Position numbers and translations under genes: made by a program. From positions 1-52,896 of the forward strand of contig JAJDDA010000107.1 in NCBI GenBank assembly GCA_029260535.1: a DNA stretch of 52,896 nucleotides. The letters run 5' to 3'. Each line of letters begins with the position of its first letter. Within the stretch, counting starts at the first letter, position 1. The notes under the pieces were generated by a model. The model made no database searches. It saw nothing but the letters and a program-made list of their open reading frames with translations, and had not been told where the DNA came from. The DNA comes from Phycisphaerales bacterium (GTDB taxonomy: Bacteria > Planctomycetota > Phycisphaerae > Phycisphaerales > UBA1924). This document shows, in pieces, positions 33,452 through 43,285 of this stretch.

Positions 33452-33706
33452 TCAGGCATCGACCCGATCCGGCGATCCCACTGAATCACCGCTGTCGGTC
33501 AATTCGGTAATCCGCTGCTCGGCGTGATCGAGGATGCCCCGGCACCGCTTGATCAGCGCGACGCCCTTCTCGTAGGCCTCGACGGATTCCTCCAGGCCGA
33601 TCTCGCCCTGCTCGATCTTGTCGATCAGCGCCTCAACCTGCTCGACCGAGGCCTCAAAGCCGGGCTCGTCGGATGGCGTCTTCGATGTGGTTTTTTTCTT
33701 CGTCAC
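33452..33706 (-). CDS. xseB: Exodeoxyribonuclease VII small subunit
   Basis: An 84-residue protein. FEASVEQVEALIDKIEQGEI followed by GLEESVEAYEKGVALIKRCRGILDHAEQRI is the XseB signature (short coiled-coil dimer). With XseA it forms ExoVII, which degrades single-stranded DNA. Its ATG overlaps the stop of xseA by four bases. The N-terminal Lys/Thr-rich stretch is variable. Confidence 0.93.
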   Translation of the reverse strand: MTKKKTTSKTPSDEPGFEASVEQVEALIDKIEQGEIGLEESVEAYEKGVALIKRCRGILDHAEQRITELTDSGDSVGSPDRVDA

Positions 33707-35259
33707 GGCTCAACGGTACCAGAGTCTGGGCCAAAGAGGTGCTTCTGAGCCGGATCGTGCGATTGCCGCCGTTTCCGCCGCTTGGGCAACGGCGCCGATG
33801 CGGGCAGCGGAGCCGTTCCCTCGGCGCCGACCACGGTCGATTCGATCGCCCCGCTGGCGAACCGCGTGCGGATCACCTCACCAGCAGAAGCGTCATCGCT
33901 CGATCGCAGCAGCGAGCCGTCCGGCTTCGTCGTCACCGTGTACCCCCGCTCGAGCACGCTGATGGGGCTCGCGATGGTCAATTCCCGATCCAGCGCATCA
34001 AGCCTCGACCTCGCGTCGTTCACGAACCCAACGACCGCGTGTTCGAGTCGTTGCTGCGCCAGACCGGGATCGAACCGGTCGAGCCGCTTCTGCACCGCCC
34101 GCGCCAGCGCCGCATCGAGTTGGTCGAGCCTCGCCCGCCGCTGCGCGTAGACCGCCTCGGGACGAACCCGCGCGAGCCTCGATGAGAGCCGTTCAAGCCG
34201 GATCGCCCCGGCGTGCATCCGCCCGGACACCGCCCGGCGCAGCCTTGCGCTCCGATTCCCGTGCCGTTCATGCTCAAGCCTCGCCGATCGCTGCAGCGCC
34301 GTCAGCAGCCGAGACGCCGCGTTGTCGAGCTGGTCGTGCAGCGCCACGGAGTCAGGGCTGCACAGCATCGCCGCTTGTGTCGGTGTCGCCGCTCTCGCAT
34401 CGGCGACCAATTCCGCGAGCGTCGTGTCCGTCTCGTGCCCGATCGCGCAGACGATGGGAACAGGGCAACCCACGATCGCCTCGGCGACACCGCGATCGTT
34501 GAAGCACCACAGGTCCTCCATCGAACCGCCGCCGCGCGTGCAGATGATCGCGTCGATCCCGAGTTTGTCGTGCCGATTCCCGATCGACCGGATCGTGCGC
34601 GCGATCATCGGCGCTGCTTTTTCGCCTTGGACCAGCGTGTCAACGACGACAATCTCGATCGCCGGGCACCGCCGTTTGAGCGTGTCGATCACGTCCTGCA
34701 GCGCCGCGCCGGTGCGCGAAGTGATCACGGCAAGGCGCCTCGGAAAGACCGGCAGAGTCCGCTTGCGCGCTGGCTCCAGCCACCCCAGCGCCCGGCACTC
34801 TTCGACCAGGCGCCGCAACTGCGCCTCGAGCGCGCCCTCGCCGACCGCCTCGATCGAGTCAACATACAGCTGCGTCCGCCCCTGCCTCGGAAAGTGCCCC
34901 AGCCGACCGGTCGCGATCACCGCGTCACCGGCGCTGGGGGTGAACCCGACCTTCGCCGCACGCGAGGCGTACATCACGCATGAGATCGTCGCATCGTCGT
35001 CCTTGAGCGAGAAATACCAGTGCGTCCGATCCGTGAGCGAACCGATCTCGCCCCGGACCCGGATCGCGCCAGGCCAGGCGTCCTTGAGCACCGTGTCGAT
35101 CCGCCGGCACAGCGCCGAGACGGAGACCGGCCGATCACCGCCGCCGGGCTCTCCGCGAGGTGACGATGGGGTCGATGGAGGCGTCGCCATCTTCGTCGGG
35201 TCGAAGAGCGGGCGGATCTCCATCGGGTCAGGATTGATCGGGTGTGGTTTTCTTGCCAT
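33703..35259 (-). CDS. xseA: Exodeoxyribonuclease VII large subunit
   Basis: A 518-residue protein (529-534 if an upstream start is used). The N-terminal OB fold is VRGEIGSLTDRTHWYFSLKD. The catalytic region has RLAVITSRTGAALQDVI, ICTRGGGSMEDLWCFND and AIGHETDTTLAELVADARAATPTQAA, all diagnostic. The C-terminal region is a long helical stalk and ends in VLERGYTVTTKPDG. The start is uncertain: an ATG at 35259 and one at 35307 are in frame and neither has a clear ribosome-binding site; the family core begins about 40 residues in. Coupled to xseB. Confidence 0.95.
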   Translation of the reverse strand: MARKPHPINPDPMEIRPLFDPTKMATPPSTPSSPRGEPGGGDRPVSVSALCRRIDTVLKDAWPGAIRVRGEIGSLTDRTHWYFSLKDDDATISCVMYASRAAKVGFTPSAGDAVIATGRLGHFPRQGRTQLYVDSIEAVGEGALEAQLRRLVEECRALGWLEPARKRTLPVFPRRLAVITSRTGAALQDVIDTLKRRCPAIEIVVVDTLVQGEKAAPMIARTIRSIGNRHDKLGIDAIICTRGGGSMEDLWCFNDRGVAEAIVGCPVPIVCAIGHETDTTLAELVADARAATPTQAAMLCSPDSVALHDQLDNAASRLLTALQRSARLEHERHGNRSARLRRAVSGRMHAGAIRLERLSSRLARVRPEAVYAQRRARLDQLDAALARAVQKRLDRFDPGLAQQRLEHAVVGFVNDARSRLDALDRELTIASPISVLERGYTVTTKPDGSLLRSSDDASAGEVIRTRFASGAIESTVVGAEGTAPLPASAPLPKRRKRRQSHDPAQKHLFGPDSGTVEP

Positions 35260-35388
35260 GAGTTTGGTCGAAAGGTCCGCAGAAGCCGGCGCGGTCATCG
35301 GTATCATGCCAACAATGCTCTTTCAAGTCAGCACACCAACCTGTGGCGGGACCGAGAATCCGCCGATAGAACCCGCAAGGGGGTCGCG

Positions 35389-36495
35389 TTGACGATCAAG
35401 GACGGCGAATTCGACACCGGATCGGGCTGGAAAGACCCCGGCATGGGCGGCGGCCCGCTCGGTGGTGGCGGTGGCGGTCTCGGAGGCCCCGGAGGCGGCG
35501 ATTCCTTCCGCAAAATCCTCGGGCGCATCTTCGGCGATGCCGAGCACCCGCTCGGCTGGGGCGTCACGGTCGGCAAATTCCTTGGGCTCCGCGTCCGCCT
35601 GCACCTCCTGCTGATCGTCTACGCGCTGGGACAGATCGCCTGGTCCATCCCGCGCGACGAACTGGGCGCCTGGTACATGGTCATGCTGATGGGGGGCCTG
35701 CTGCTCGCCGTGCTGATGCACGACCTCGGTCACATCGCGATGTGCCGCAAACTCGGTGGCGTCGCCGACGAGTCCCTCCTCTGGCCGTTGGGGGGCCTCG
35801 CCCCGACGCTCCCACCGGAGGGCTGGAAGCCCAAACTCCTCGTCGCGCTCAGCGGCCCGATCGTGAACCTCCTGATCGCCATCGGCACCACGATCGGTCT
35901 CTTTGTCGCCGGCTACAGCGAGATGGCGCTGATCGACCCGTTCCGGCTCGGCAGCTCCTTTGCCCGATTCGACAACTACCCGATCGCCGCGCTCTGGGCG
36001 CTGCACTACGTCAACCTGATCGTCCTGCTGATGAACCTGCTGCTCCCGATGCTCCCGCTCGATGGCGGGTCGATCCTGCAATCGCTGATCTGGCGCAAGA
36101 CCGGCTCCGAGCACCGCGCCGCGGAACTCACCGCGACCACCGGGATCGCCGTCGGCATCGGGCTCGCCGTTCTGGCGCTCGTTTCTGAGCGGACGCTCCT
36201 CTTCGGCGTCGCCGCGTTCGGGATCATCATGAGCTGGTCCGAGCGTCAGAGGCTCCGGCTCGTCGATGAGGTCGTCGGCGAGGCCTGGCGCGCCAGTCTC
36301 CGCGATGAATCCGCGGCGGAAGCCGAACCGCCCCAGTCGGAGATCCGTAGAGCGGAGCAGGAGGCCGACCGGCAGGCGGAACTGGACCGCGTCCTGGCGA
36401 AAATCGCCAAAGAGGGCTTGGAGAGCCTCACCAGGAAGGAACACAAGGTCCTCAAGATGGAAACCGAGGCCCGAAAGCGGGAAGAAGACCGGTAG
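35389..36495 (+). CDS. Site-2 protease (M50)-like membrane protein with HDxxH active site
   Basis: A 368-residue polytopic protein. A Gly-rich cytoplasmic N-terminus (residues 10-40) precedes about five membrane segments. The zinc motif of the family, normally HExxH, reads HDLGH (111-115); the second metal-ligand motif is intact as PLDGG (223-227). S2P enzymes cut membrane-embedded substrates such as anti-sigma factors; replacement of the catalytic Glu by Asp may weaken or abolish this. The C-terminal motif ELDRVLAKIAKEGLESLTRK resembles that of the rhomboid protein downstream. A TTG at 35389 with AAGGGGG five bases upstream is the best start. Confidence 0.85.
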   Translation: MTIKDGEFDTGSGWKDPGMGGGPLGGGGGGLGGPGGGDSFRKILGRIFGDAEHPLGWGVTVGKFLGLRVRLHLLLIVYALGQIAWSIPRDELGAWYMVMLMGGLLLAVLMHDLGHIAMCRKLGGVADESLLWPLGGLAPTLPPEGWKPKLLVALSGPIVNLLIAIGTTIGLFVAGYSEMALIDPFRLGSSFARFDNYPIAALWALHYVNLIVLLMNLLLPMLPLDGGSILQSLIWRKTGSEHRAAELTATTGIAVGIGLAVLALVSERTLLFGVAAFGIIMSWSERQRLRLVDEVVGEAWRASLRDESAAEAEPPQSEIRRAEQEADRQAELDRVLAKIAKEGLESLTRKEHKVLKMETEARKREEDR

Positions 36496-36598
36496 GAGCC
36501 ACACCCCCGGCTCGGACCATTCAACGCCGATCGGCTGCCGGGCCGAATAAACGGTGGTTCTGTCTTTTTTATTTGAGCACGCAGGAGCGATAGCACGC

Positions 36599-37525
36599 AT
36601 GGGGATCTACGACCGCGAATACATCAGGGTGGGCCCCAAGTCCTCCAGCGGCCTGGGATGGACCTCCGCGTGGTCGATCAACACCTGGCTGATCGTGATT
36701 AATTCCGCGATCTTCTTCTTGATGGCGATGATCGGGCCGGATTTCCAGAACGCGATCGCCAAGTGGGGTCACTTCTCGACCGCCAGAGCGCTCTTCTTCA
36801 CGCACGACGGCTCGGTCTACTTCGGGCTTGAGGTCTGGCGGTTCATCACCTTCCAGTTCCTCCACGCCAACTTCAACCACATCTTCTTCAACATGCTCGC
36901 CCTCTTTTTCTTCGGGGGCATGGTCGAGAATTATCTGGGGCGCAAACGCTACCTCGCGTTCTACCTCACCTGCGGCGTCCTCGGCGCGGTCTTCTATGTC
37001 ATCCTGAACCTGCTCGGGCAGATCCCAGGTGCGCAGAACCTCCCGCTCCTGCTGATCTCTGATCCGCATTCCCCGATGGTCGGCGCTTCCGCCGGTGTCT
37101 TCGGCATCCTCATGGCCTGCGCCTTCATCGCGCCCAACGCCACCATCCTGCTCTTCTTCGTCTTCCCCATGCGGCTCGCCACCGCGGTGTACCTCTTCGT
37201 CGGGATCGCCTTCCTCTCCCTCTACTTGGGGTCGGCCAATGCCGGTGGTGAAGCGGCACACATCGGCGGCGCCATCGCCGGCGCGTACTTCATCCGCCAC
37301 ACGCACCTGCTCCGCGATTTCTTCGAATTCTTCGGCAAGGCAGCGCCGAAGAAGAAATCCAAAGCGGGCGCCAAGGCGAAGCCATCGAAGCAATCCAGAC
37401 GCGAGAGCGTCGACGAAGCCGAGGTGGACCGCATCCTGAGCAAGGTCGCAACGCAAGGCCTGCACAGCCTCAACGACAAAGAGAAACGCGTCCTCCGCCG
37501 AGCCACGGAATCAAAGCGCCGCTGA
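36599..37525 (+). CDS. Rhomboid family intramembrane serine protease
   Basis: A 308-residue protein with six membrane segments. The catalytic Ser164 lies in VGASAGVFGI and His221 in GGEAAHIGGAIAG; FLHANFNHIFFNML is the conserved HxxxxHxxxN segment. Rhomboids cut transmembrane helices of single-pass proteins. After the membrane core comes a Lys-rich linker (250-268) and then EVDRILSKVATQGLHSLNDK, a tail motif shared with the M50-like protein directly upstream. AGGAG lies about 11 bases before the ATG at 36599, 103 bases after the M50-like gene. The two are probably co-transcribed. Confidence 0.93.
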   Translation: MGIYDREYIRVGPKSSSGLGWTSAWSINTWLIVINSAIFFLMAMIGPDFQNAIAKWGHFSTARALFFTHDGSVYFGLEVWRFITFQFLHANFNHIFFNMLALFFFGGMVENYLGRKRYLAFYLTCGVLGAVFYVILNLLGQIPGAQNLPLLLISDPHSPMVGASAGVFGILMACAFIAPNATILLFFVFPMRLATAVYLFVGIAFLSLYLGSANAGGEAAHIGGAIAGAYFIRHTHLLRDFFEFFGKAAPKKKSKAGAKAKPSKQSRRESVDEAEVDRILSKVATQGLHSLNDKEKRVLRRATESKRR

Positions 37526-37540
37526 GCGTGCCTAGGACGA

Positions 37541-37632
37541 CGTGCCACTACCTAGGCTTTGCTAGGTAGTGCTTCTCCGGTGTGCGTCTCCGATTCAAGA
37601 GCACGACCCAGCAGAGCCTAGGTCGTGGCACG
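37541..37632. repeat. 23-bp inverted repeat with internal 10-bp hairpin between convergent genes
   Basis: Arms at 37541-37563 and 37610-37632 are complementary with two mismatches. The left arm also folds alone: CACTACCTAG (37546-37555), loop GCTTTG, CTAGGTAGTG (37562-37571). It fills most of the 120-base gap between the rhomboid gene and the convergent beta-helix gene and could terminate transcription both ways. Its plan parallels the repeats at 3459-3601 and 5478-5556. Confidence 0.75.
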
Positions 37633-37645
37633 GGGATCCTCCTCA

Positions 37646-39136
37646 CTACCGCTTGCCGATCGGATTCACCGGTGATCCAAACGGATCCGCCGCCTCGATC
37701 GATGGCGTCCCGAAGTTCGACCACGGCCCCACAGCGCCGATGAGCCCGATGGTGGTGACCACGTCGCCCATCTGCGCGATCGGGTTGACCGAGTAATCTG
37801 TCCCGTTCCCGTGCGCGACATTCCGCACGACGATGCAGTTGTCTGCGCTGATCAGGAACCCGTCGGACGTGTTATCGATAGCGGTGTTGGAATCAAACCG
37901 AGAGCCCGACCCCGTCGTCAGGACCGCGTAAAAACCAAAGTTGTTCTCGGAGGCGAAACACCCGGTCACCATCGAGCCCTGCCCGACCGAGAAACCGTCG
38001 TCAAAGTTGTCCCTGGCGCGGCACCGGTCGAACACGCTGTTGACGGTGGCGTGGAACCCATCAAGGCCGTTGACCGTCGAGACACACCCTTCGAACGTGG
38101 CGTTGTCGAGGGCGTCAAACCCGTTCGAGAGGTTGTTCCTCGCGATGCAATCCGTGAACAGCGAGGGGCTGATGGTCCCGCCGACGGTGTCGGTCGCGGT
38201 GAACCCGTTCACGAGGTTGTCCCGCGCTTCGCACCCGTGCAGTGCCGAGTTGCCCATGGCCTTGAAGCCGCTGAACGAGTTCAGCGCCGCGGTGCAATCG
38301 CGCGCCGTCGAATCCCGGATCGTGAACCCCTCGCCGGTGTTGGAGTACGCCCGGCAGCCGATCGCGACCGAATCGGAACTGATGTCGAAGCCCGCCACCC
38401 CGTTACCCGAGGCGCTGCAATCGCGCAGCGAAGAGCCGTCGAGCATCAGGAACCCATCCTGTGTGCTGTCATTCGAGACGCACCGGACGAGCGAGGTCTG
38501 CACACCGGAGAACCCGTTGGTGAAGTTGTCCGAGCACACGCAATCCTCCGCCGTCCCCTTGGAGATCACCATCCCGAGCGAGTTGCTGTCCGCGGTGCAC
38601 CGGAGCACGCTGCCGCCGATCGTGTTTATCCCGGTCTCGTTGCCCCACACGGCGACATCGGCGATGACGCCCGGACCAAGTAACCCGACGCCGTTCTTCC
38701 AGCCGATGACGTGCCCGTTGCGGATCATCACCGCGCCGGGATCGCCGGTGTCGGGCCACGCGTGGATCCCGTTGACGGTCGGCGCAATGCCCGCGTTGAG
38801 TAGCGGGAGGATGACGCGGAACCCGCTCAGGTCCAGCGTGACATCGCGCGCATCGATCCGGATGCCGTGCTTGGTGAACTCGCCGACCACATCCCCGGTC
38901 AGGTAGTACGAGCCGGGCTGGCTGATGACGAACGTCGCAGTCAGGTCGCCGGGCGTATTGATCTGGCTCACAATCGTGCGCGGCTCGACCTCGTCGAGCG
39001 TGCGCATGGTCGGTCCGACCGGCCCCGCCGGCGGGTTGACATCGCCGGCAAACGCGCCGGGCGCCCACAGCGACAGGGACATCGCCAGCGCCGAAAGCGA
39101 TCCGATGAGCGGGCGCACGATGGAATGGCGGAGCAT
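37646..39136 (-). CDS. Secreted right-handed parallel beta-helix protein
   Basis: A 496-residue protein with a signal peptide (about residues 1-30, ending AFA). The body is a tandem array of about 22-25-residue coils with the pattern C-x-A/S-x-x-N-x-x-x-G-F-x-x-x-x-x-S-x-x-x-x-C, as in NSLGMVISKGTAEDCVCSDN and NGFDALDNATFEGCVSTVNG. This is the PbH1 / pectate-lyase-like beta-helix (NosD-type) fold. Such proteins often bind or cleave polysaccharide, but no catalytic site can be assigned. AGGAGG 8 bases before the ATG at 39136 decides the start. Confidence 0.88.
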   Translation of the reverse strand: MLRHSIVRPLIGSLSALAMSLSLWAPGAFAGDVNPPAGPVGPTMRTLDEVEPRTIVSQINTPGDLTATFVISQPGSYYLTGDVVGEFTKHGIRIDARDVTLDLSGFRVILPLLNAGIAPTVNGIHAWPDTGDPGAVMIRNGHVIGWKNGVGLLGPGVIADVAVWGNETGINTIGGSVLRCTADSNSLGMVISKGTAEDCVCSDNFTNGFSGVQTSLVRCVSNDSTQDGFLMLDGSSLRDCSASGNGVAGFDISSDSVAIGCRAYSNTGEGFTIRDSTARDCTAALNSFSGFKAMGNSALHGCEARDNLVNGFTATDTVGGTISPSLFTDCIARNNLSNGFDALDNATFEGCVSTVNGLDGFHATVNSVFDRCRARDNFDDGFSVGQGSMVTGCFASENNFGFYAVLTTGSGSRFDSNTAIDNTSDGFLISADNCIVVRNVAHGNGTDYSVNPIAQMGDVVTTIGLIGAVGPWSNFGTPSIEAADPFGSPVNPIGKR

Positions 39137-39186
39137 TGAAGTACCCTCCTTCAAGAACGCGGGTTGATATTCAGACAATTAGATCC

Positions 39187-39213
39187 ATTATAGGATCGCC
39201 GCCACAAAATCAA
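39187..39213 (-). promoter_or_regulatory. Promoter of the beta-helix gene with -10 box inside a dyad
   Basis: On the minus strand TTGATT (39213-39208), a 15-base spacer and a perfect TATAAT (39192-39187), 50 bases before the start codon. The -10 box is bracketed by GATCC and GGATC, making a 5-6-5 inverted repeat that could be an operator. The spacer is short. Confidence 0.5.
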
Positions 39214-39325
39214 CCGGAATGACACGCAATCACACGATCCCGGTGATTTCCTGTAGCGATACCGAGGCGCCTCGATTCCGGGGTGACCGCCGGTGCGCCG
39301 GCCCCGAACAGCCCGCACCGATTCA

Positions 39326-40024
39326 TCAATCCGCCCACAACTTCGACACCGTCTTCACCCGCTCGGCGAGCCGGTCGACCTCCTGCGGCGCAAACGCCGG
39401 GTAGAGCCCGAGGACCCTCGAATCGGGCCCCACCAGGATCAGGTGCGAGGGGTGCGCGATGTTCGCCATCGTCGTCCCGTCACCGAGATCGATCGGCGAG
39501 TCGAGTTGCGTCTCGATCGAGAGCAGCAGCCCCTCATTGAGCCACCGTTGCACCGTCTCGATCTCGCCGGTCAGGAGCGTCCAGCGATCCAGATCAACCG
39601 CGTTCTCCTGCGCGTATTCGCGGAGGCGCGCCGGGTTGTCGTGCTCCGGATCAACAGAGACAAAGACAAACCGCGCGGGTGTACCGGCGAGCTCGTCCTG
39701 AAGCCTGAGCATCTGATCCATCATGATCGGGCACGCCGCCGGGCAGTGGGTGAATCCGAATTCGAGGATCGTCAGGTTCTCCGCAAAGAGCGACTCGGTG
39801 ACCGATTCCCCATCTTGATCCGTCAGCACAAACGCAGGGATCGAGAGCGTCTCCATCCCGGGTTCGGGCCGCAGCGCGAGCTTCGCATCGAGGTTCCGAG
39901 TCGCGTACAGCGTCATCGCGACGATCCCGGCGGTCACCACCACCGCAACAACGAAGAGGGCGCCGAGCAGTTTCCACGACCGCCATTGGGGAGCCGCACC
40001 GGACGGTGAATCAACATCAGTCAT
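39326..40024 (-). CDS. SCO1/SenC-family copper chaperone
   Basis: A 232-residue protein with one N-terminal membrane anchor (LLGALFVVAVVVTAGIVAM) and an exported thioredoxin-like domain. FGFTHCPAACP carries the copper/redox cysteines Cys94 and Cys98 (CxxxC), and IAHPSHLILV supplies the His ligand. SCO proteins deliver copper to the CuA site of cytochrome c oxidase. Its start overlaps the end of the ABC permease by 8 bases, and with the ABC ATPase and ctaB it forms an oxidase-assembly operon. Confidence 0.93.
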   Translation of the reverse strand: MTDVDSPSGAAPQWRSWKLLGALFVVAVVVTAGIVAMTLYATRNLDAKLALRPEPGMETLSIPAFVLTDQDGESVTESLFAENLTILEFGFTHCPAACPIMMDQMLRLQDELAGTPARFVFVSVDPEHDNPARLREYAQENAVDLDRWTLLTGEIETVQRWLNEGLLLSIETQLDSPIDLGDGTTMANIAHPSHLILVGPDSRVLGLYPAFAPQEVDRLAERVKTVSKLWAD

Positions 40025-40822
40025 GCGTCTTTATCTTTCTCCGCCTCGTTCGAGGCCTGGCGGTCATCGACGAACGACCAACCACAGCGCCGGCGATCAG
40101 CAGCATCGCGAGCGCAAAGCCGAACGCAACAACCCACGCGGTGATCGGCGTCTCGGTTCCGGGAGTGATCCCGGCGCGGATCGCGTCGGTTGTCCAGCGC
40201 AGCGGGTTGATCGACATCAGCGCGTTCATCCAGCCCGCCGCGCCCTGCGCCGGGAAGAACGCCCCGCTGAGCAGCCACATCGGCATCAGGATCAGGTTCA
40301 TCACGCCGTGGAAGCCCTCCGACGAGTTCACCCACCACGCGAGCGCCAACCCCATCGAAGTCACCGCCACCGCAGCAAGCGCCGCGGCGAGCAGCGCCAG
40401 GAGCATCCCGCCGAGGCCAGGCCACCCCGCGACGAACGGCGCAGCGAGCAGCACGATCGCGCACTGCGCCGACGCGATACTCGATCCGCCGACCGCCTTG
40501 GCGCCAACGATCGACCACAGGGGCGCCGGGCTGACCAGCGCCGATTGCAGGAACCCCTCGCGCCGATCCTCGATCAGCGACATCGCCGCGAAGATGGACG
40601 AGAAGACCGCAACAAGCGTCACGATCCCCGGCAGCACGAAGGCGCCGTAATCCGATTGAGGCCCTTCTATCCCCGGTGGCGCGAAAGAATCCGCAAACCC
40701 ACCGGCAAAGAAGATCCCCATGATCGCCGGCGCGCCAACGCTCGCGACGATCCTGCTCGGTTGTCTTGTAAAGCGCAGCAGCTCACGCCGCGTCAGGCTG
40801 ATGAATGTCGCGGTCCCGGCGC

Positions 40823-40826
<4 letters not shown>
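40017..40826 (-). CDS. ABC-2 type transporter permease
   Basis: A 269-residue membrane protein with six predicted helices and the ABC-2 pattern: SLTRRELLRFTRQPSRIVAS at the start, EDRREGFLQSALVSPAPLW in the first cytoplasmic loop and SINPLRWTTDAIRAG near the end. It pairs with the ATPase encoded just upstream (4-base ATGA overlap). Such export pairs often sit among cytochrome oxidase genes; the substrate is unknown. It overlaps the SCO1 gene by 8 bases. Confidence 0.93.
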
Positions 40827-41806
<980 letters not shown>

Positions 41807-41833
41807 AGTGCGGAGGATACCCGTTGTCGCGGG

Positions 41834-42808
41834 TCAGTTCCCGAGGAGAACAACCAGCGTCGCATCGATCGCCAGCAGGAGCATCGCCAGCGGCAGGTAG
41901 ATGATCGACCCGAAGAACATCCGTCTGGCGGTGTCCTTCTCTCGCCGCTTGGCGAAGCGGACCGCGGTCATCAGCCACCCGATCCCGACGGCGACCATCG
42001 GGACCGTCGCGACAAAGCCGACCCAGCCTTCGAGAAGCAGCAGCGGAGTCACGCACGAAACCGCCACGGTCACGAGGATCCACAGGATCGACGATCGCGC
42101 CGTCCGAACCCCGGTCGGATCGACAACCGGCAACGGCTTGAACCCGCCGGCGGCGTAGTCATCGCGGTACATCCACGAGATCGCGTGGAAGTGGGGGATC
42201 TGCCACGCGAAGAGCAGCGCAAAGAGCGACCACCCGATCGGTGAGGTCAGCGTCTCCCAGCCACCGCCGGTCGTCGAGACCGCCGCCCAGCCGATCATCG
42301 GGGGCAGCGCCCCGGGGACCGCACCAACGAGCGTCGCGATCGGCGTCATCACCTTCATCGGCGTGTAGAACAGGATGTACGACACCGTCGTCGCGATCGC
42401 GATCCACATCGCCGCAGCGTTCACAAAAAGCCCGAGCGTCGCAGCGCCCAGGATCAGGCACGCGAATGAGAACACGAGCCCCAACCGAGGTGAGACCCGG
42501 CCCTTGGGGATCGGCCGATCCATCGTCCTCGGCATCAGCGCATCGCGCTCCCGCTCCCAGCACTGGTTCAGCGCGTTGGCGCCGGACGACGACAGCGCCG
42601 TCCCCACCAGGCAGGCGCCCAGCGCCGTGAGCAGTTCGGGCATCGCCCACGACCGCGCCACAGCGCCGATCGCAAAGCCCAGCCCCGCCGTGATCGTCAC
42701 GAGCTTCGTGATCCCCGGCTTGCTCAGCGCGAGCAGATCCGTCGCCAGCCCGGGGTCGGACTGATCGGTGGAAGCCGCAGGATTGGCGTGTGAAGAGGCG
42801 TTGGTCAT
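41834..42808 (-). CDS. ctaB: Protohaem IX farnesyltransferase (haem O synthase)
   Basis: A 324-residue UbiA-family membrane enzyme that adds a farnesyl group to haem B, giving haem O for terminal oxidases. The prenyl-diphosphate site is ANALNQCWERERDALMPRTM followed by DRPIPKGR, matching N-x3-[DE]-x3-D...RTxxRP, with Glu85 in place of the first Asp. SWMYRDDYAAGG is the second conserved acidic motif. About nine membrane helices. ATG at 42808 begins the conserved part; no clear ribosome-binding site. First gene of the leftward oxidase-assembly operon. Confidence 0.95.
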   Translation of the reverse strand: MTNASSHANPAASTDQSDPGLATDLLALSKPGITKLVTITAGLGFAIGAVARSWAMPELLTALGACLVGTALSSSGANALNQCWERERDALMPRTMDRPIPKGRVSPRLGLVFSFACLILGAATLGLFVNAAAMWIAIATTVSYILFYTPMKVMTPIATLVGAVPGALPPMIGWAAVSTTGGGWETLTSPIGWSLFALLFAWQIPHFHAISWMYRDDYAAGGFKPLPVVDPTGVRTARSSILWILVTVAVSCVTPLLLLEGWVGFVATVPMVAVGIGWLMTAVRFAKRREKDTARRMFFGSIIYLPLAMLLLAIDATLVVLLGN

Positions 42809-43285
42809 TGATGCGTTCGGGGCGGTTCGGTGTTGCAGGAACGAGGATAGGACCGCGCATCCAATCCGTCGCGTCCGAAACCAGTGCTGCAATGCCGTCG
42901 GATACCGATCCCAGGGTTCAGTTTCACGAGAAGTCAGCGCAATAGAAAGGCGCCGTGGGTACGCCCCGCAGCGCCTTTCAGGATCGCACGTTGTGCGAAT
43001 AGCACGCAATTTGAGCAGAGACTCATCGCTGAACAAGCCGATCATCTCGATCGACGATTCCCGGAATGGAAGTTGGAGCCCCTGTGGTCCAGGCCCGATA
43101 GCGTTGCCCGGACACAGGCGAAAAGTACCTCAACTCCCGCCCCAATGGAAGAAAGAAGTCATGAATTGCAGGAAATCAGCGGTTTCCTGCACGTGAGCAC
43201 ATCTACCGCATCTCCCCTGATCAGAGATTGCCGAGGGCAATTCCCAGCGATAGCCTCACCGTGTCGGCGCCTTCGTGACGCCCAT
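42809..43285. other. 477-base intergenic region with several strong hairpins
   Basis: No plausible protein gene is present; the frames that cross it run into the tRNA. Three foldable elements are visible: GAAAGGCGC / GCGCCTTTC (42945-42979); a compound stem at 43071-43135 where AGTTGGAG pairs with CTCAACT around an inner CCTGTG-CACAGG helix; and TGCAGGAAA / TTTCCTGCA with a 7-base loop (43167-43191). The ctaB promoter and that of the tRNA are expected here. A structured RNA is possible but no Rfam-type signature is recognised. Confidence 0.45.

Noticed and set aside
31910-33484. 524-residue frame opposite the prepilin peptidase gene
   Set aside because: Arg/Asp/Pro-rich shadow; the opposite strand has all catalytic motifs of an A24 peptidase.
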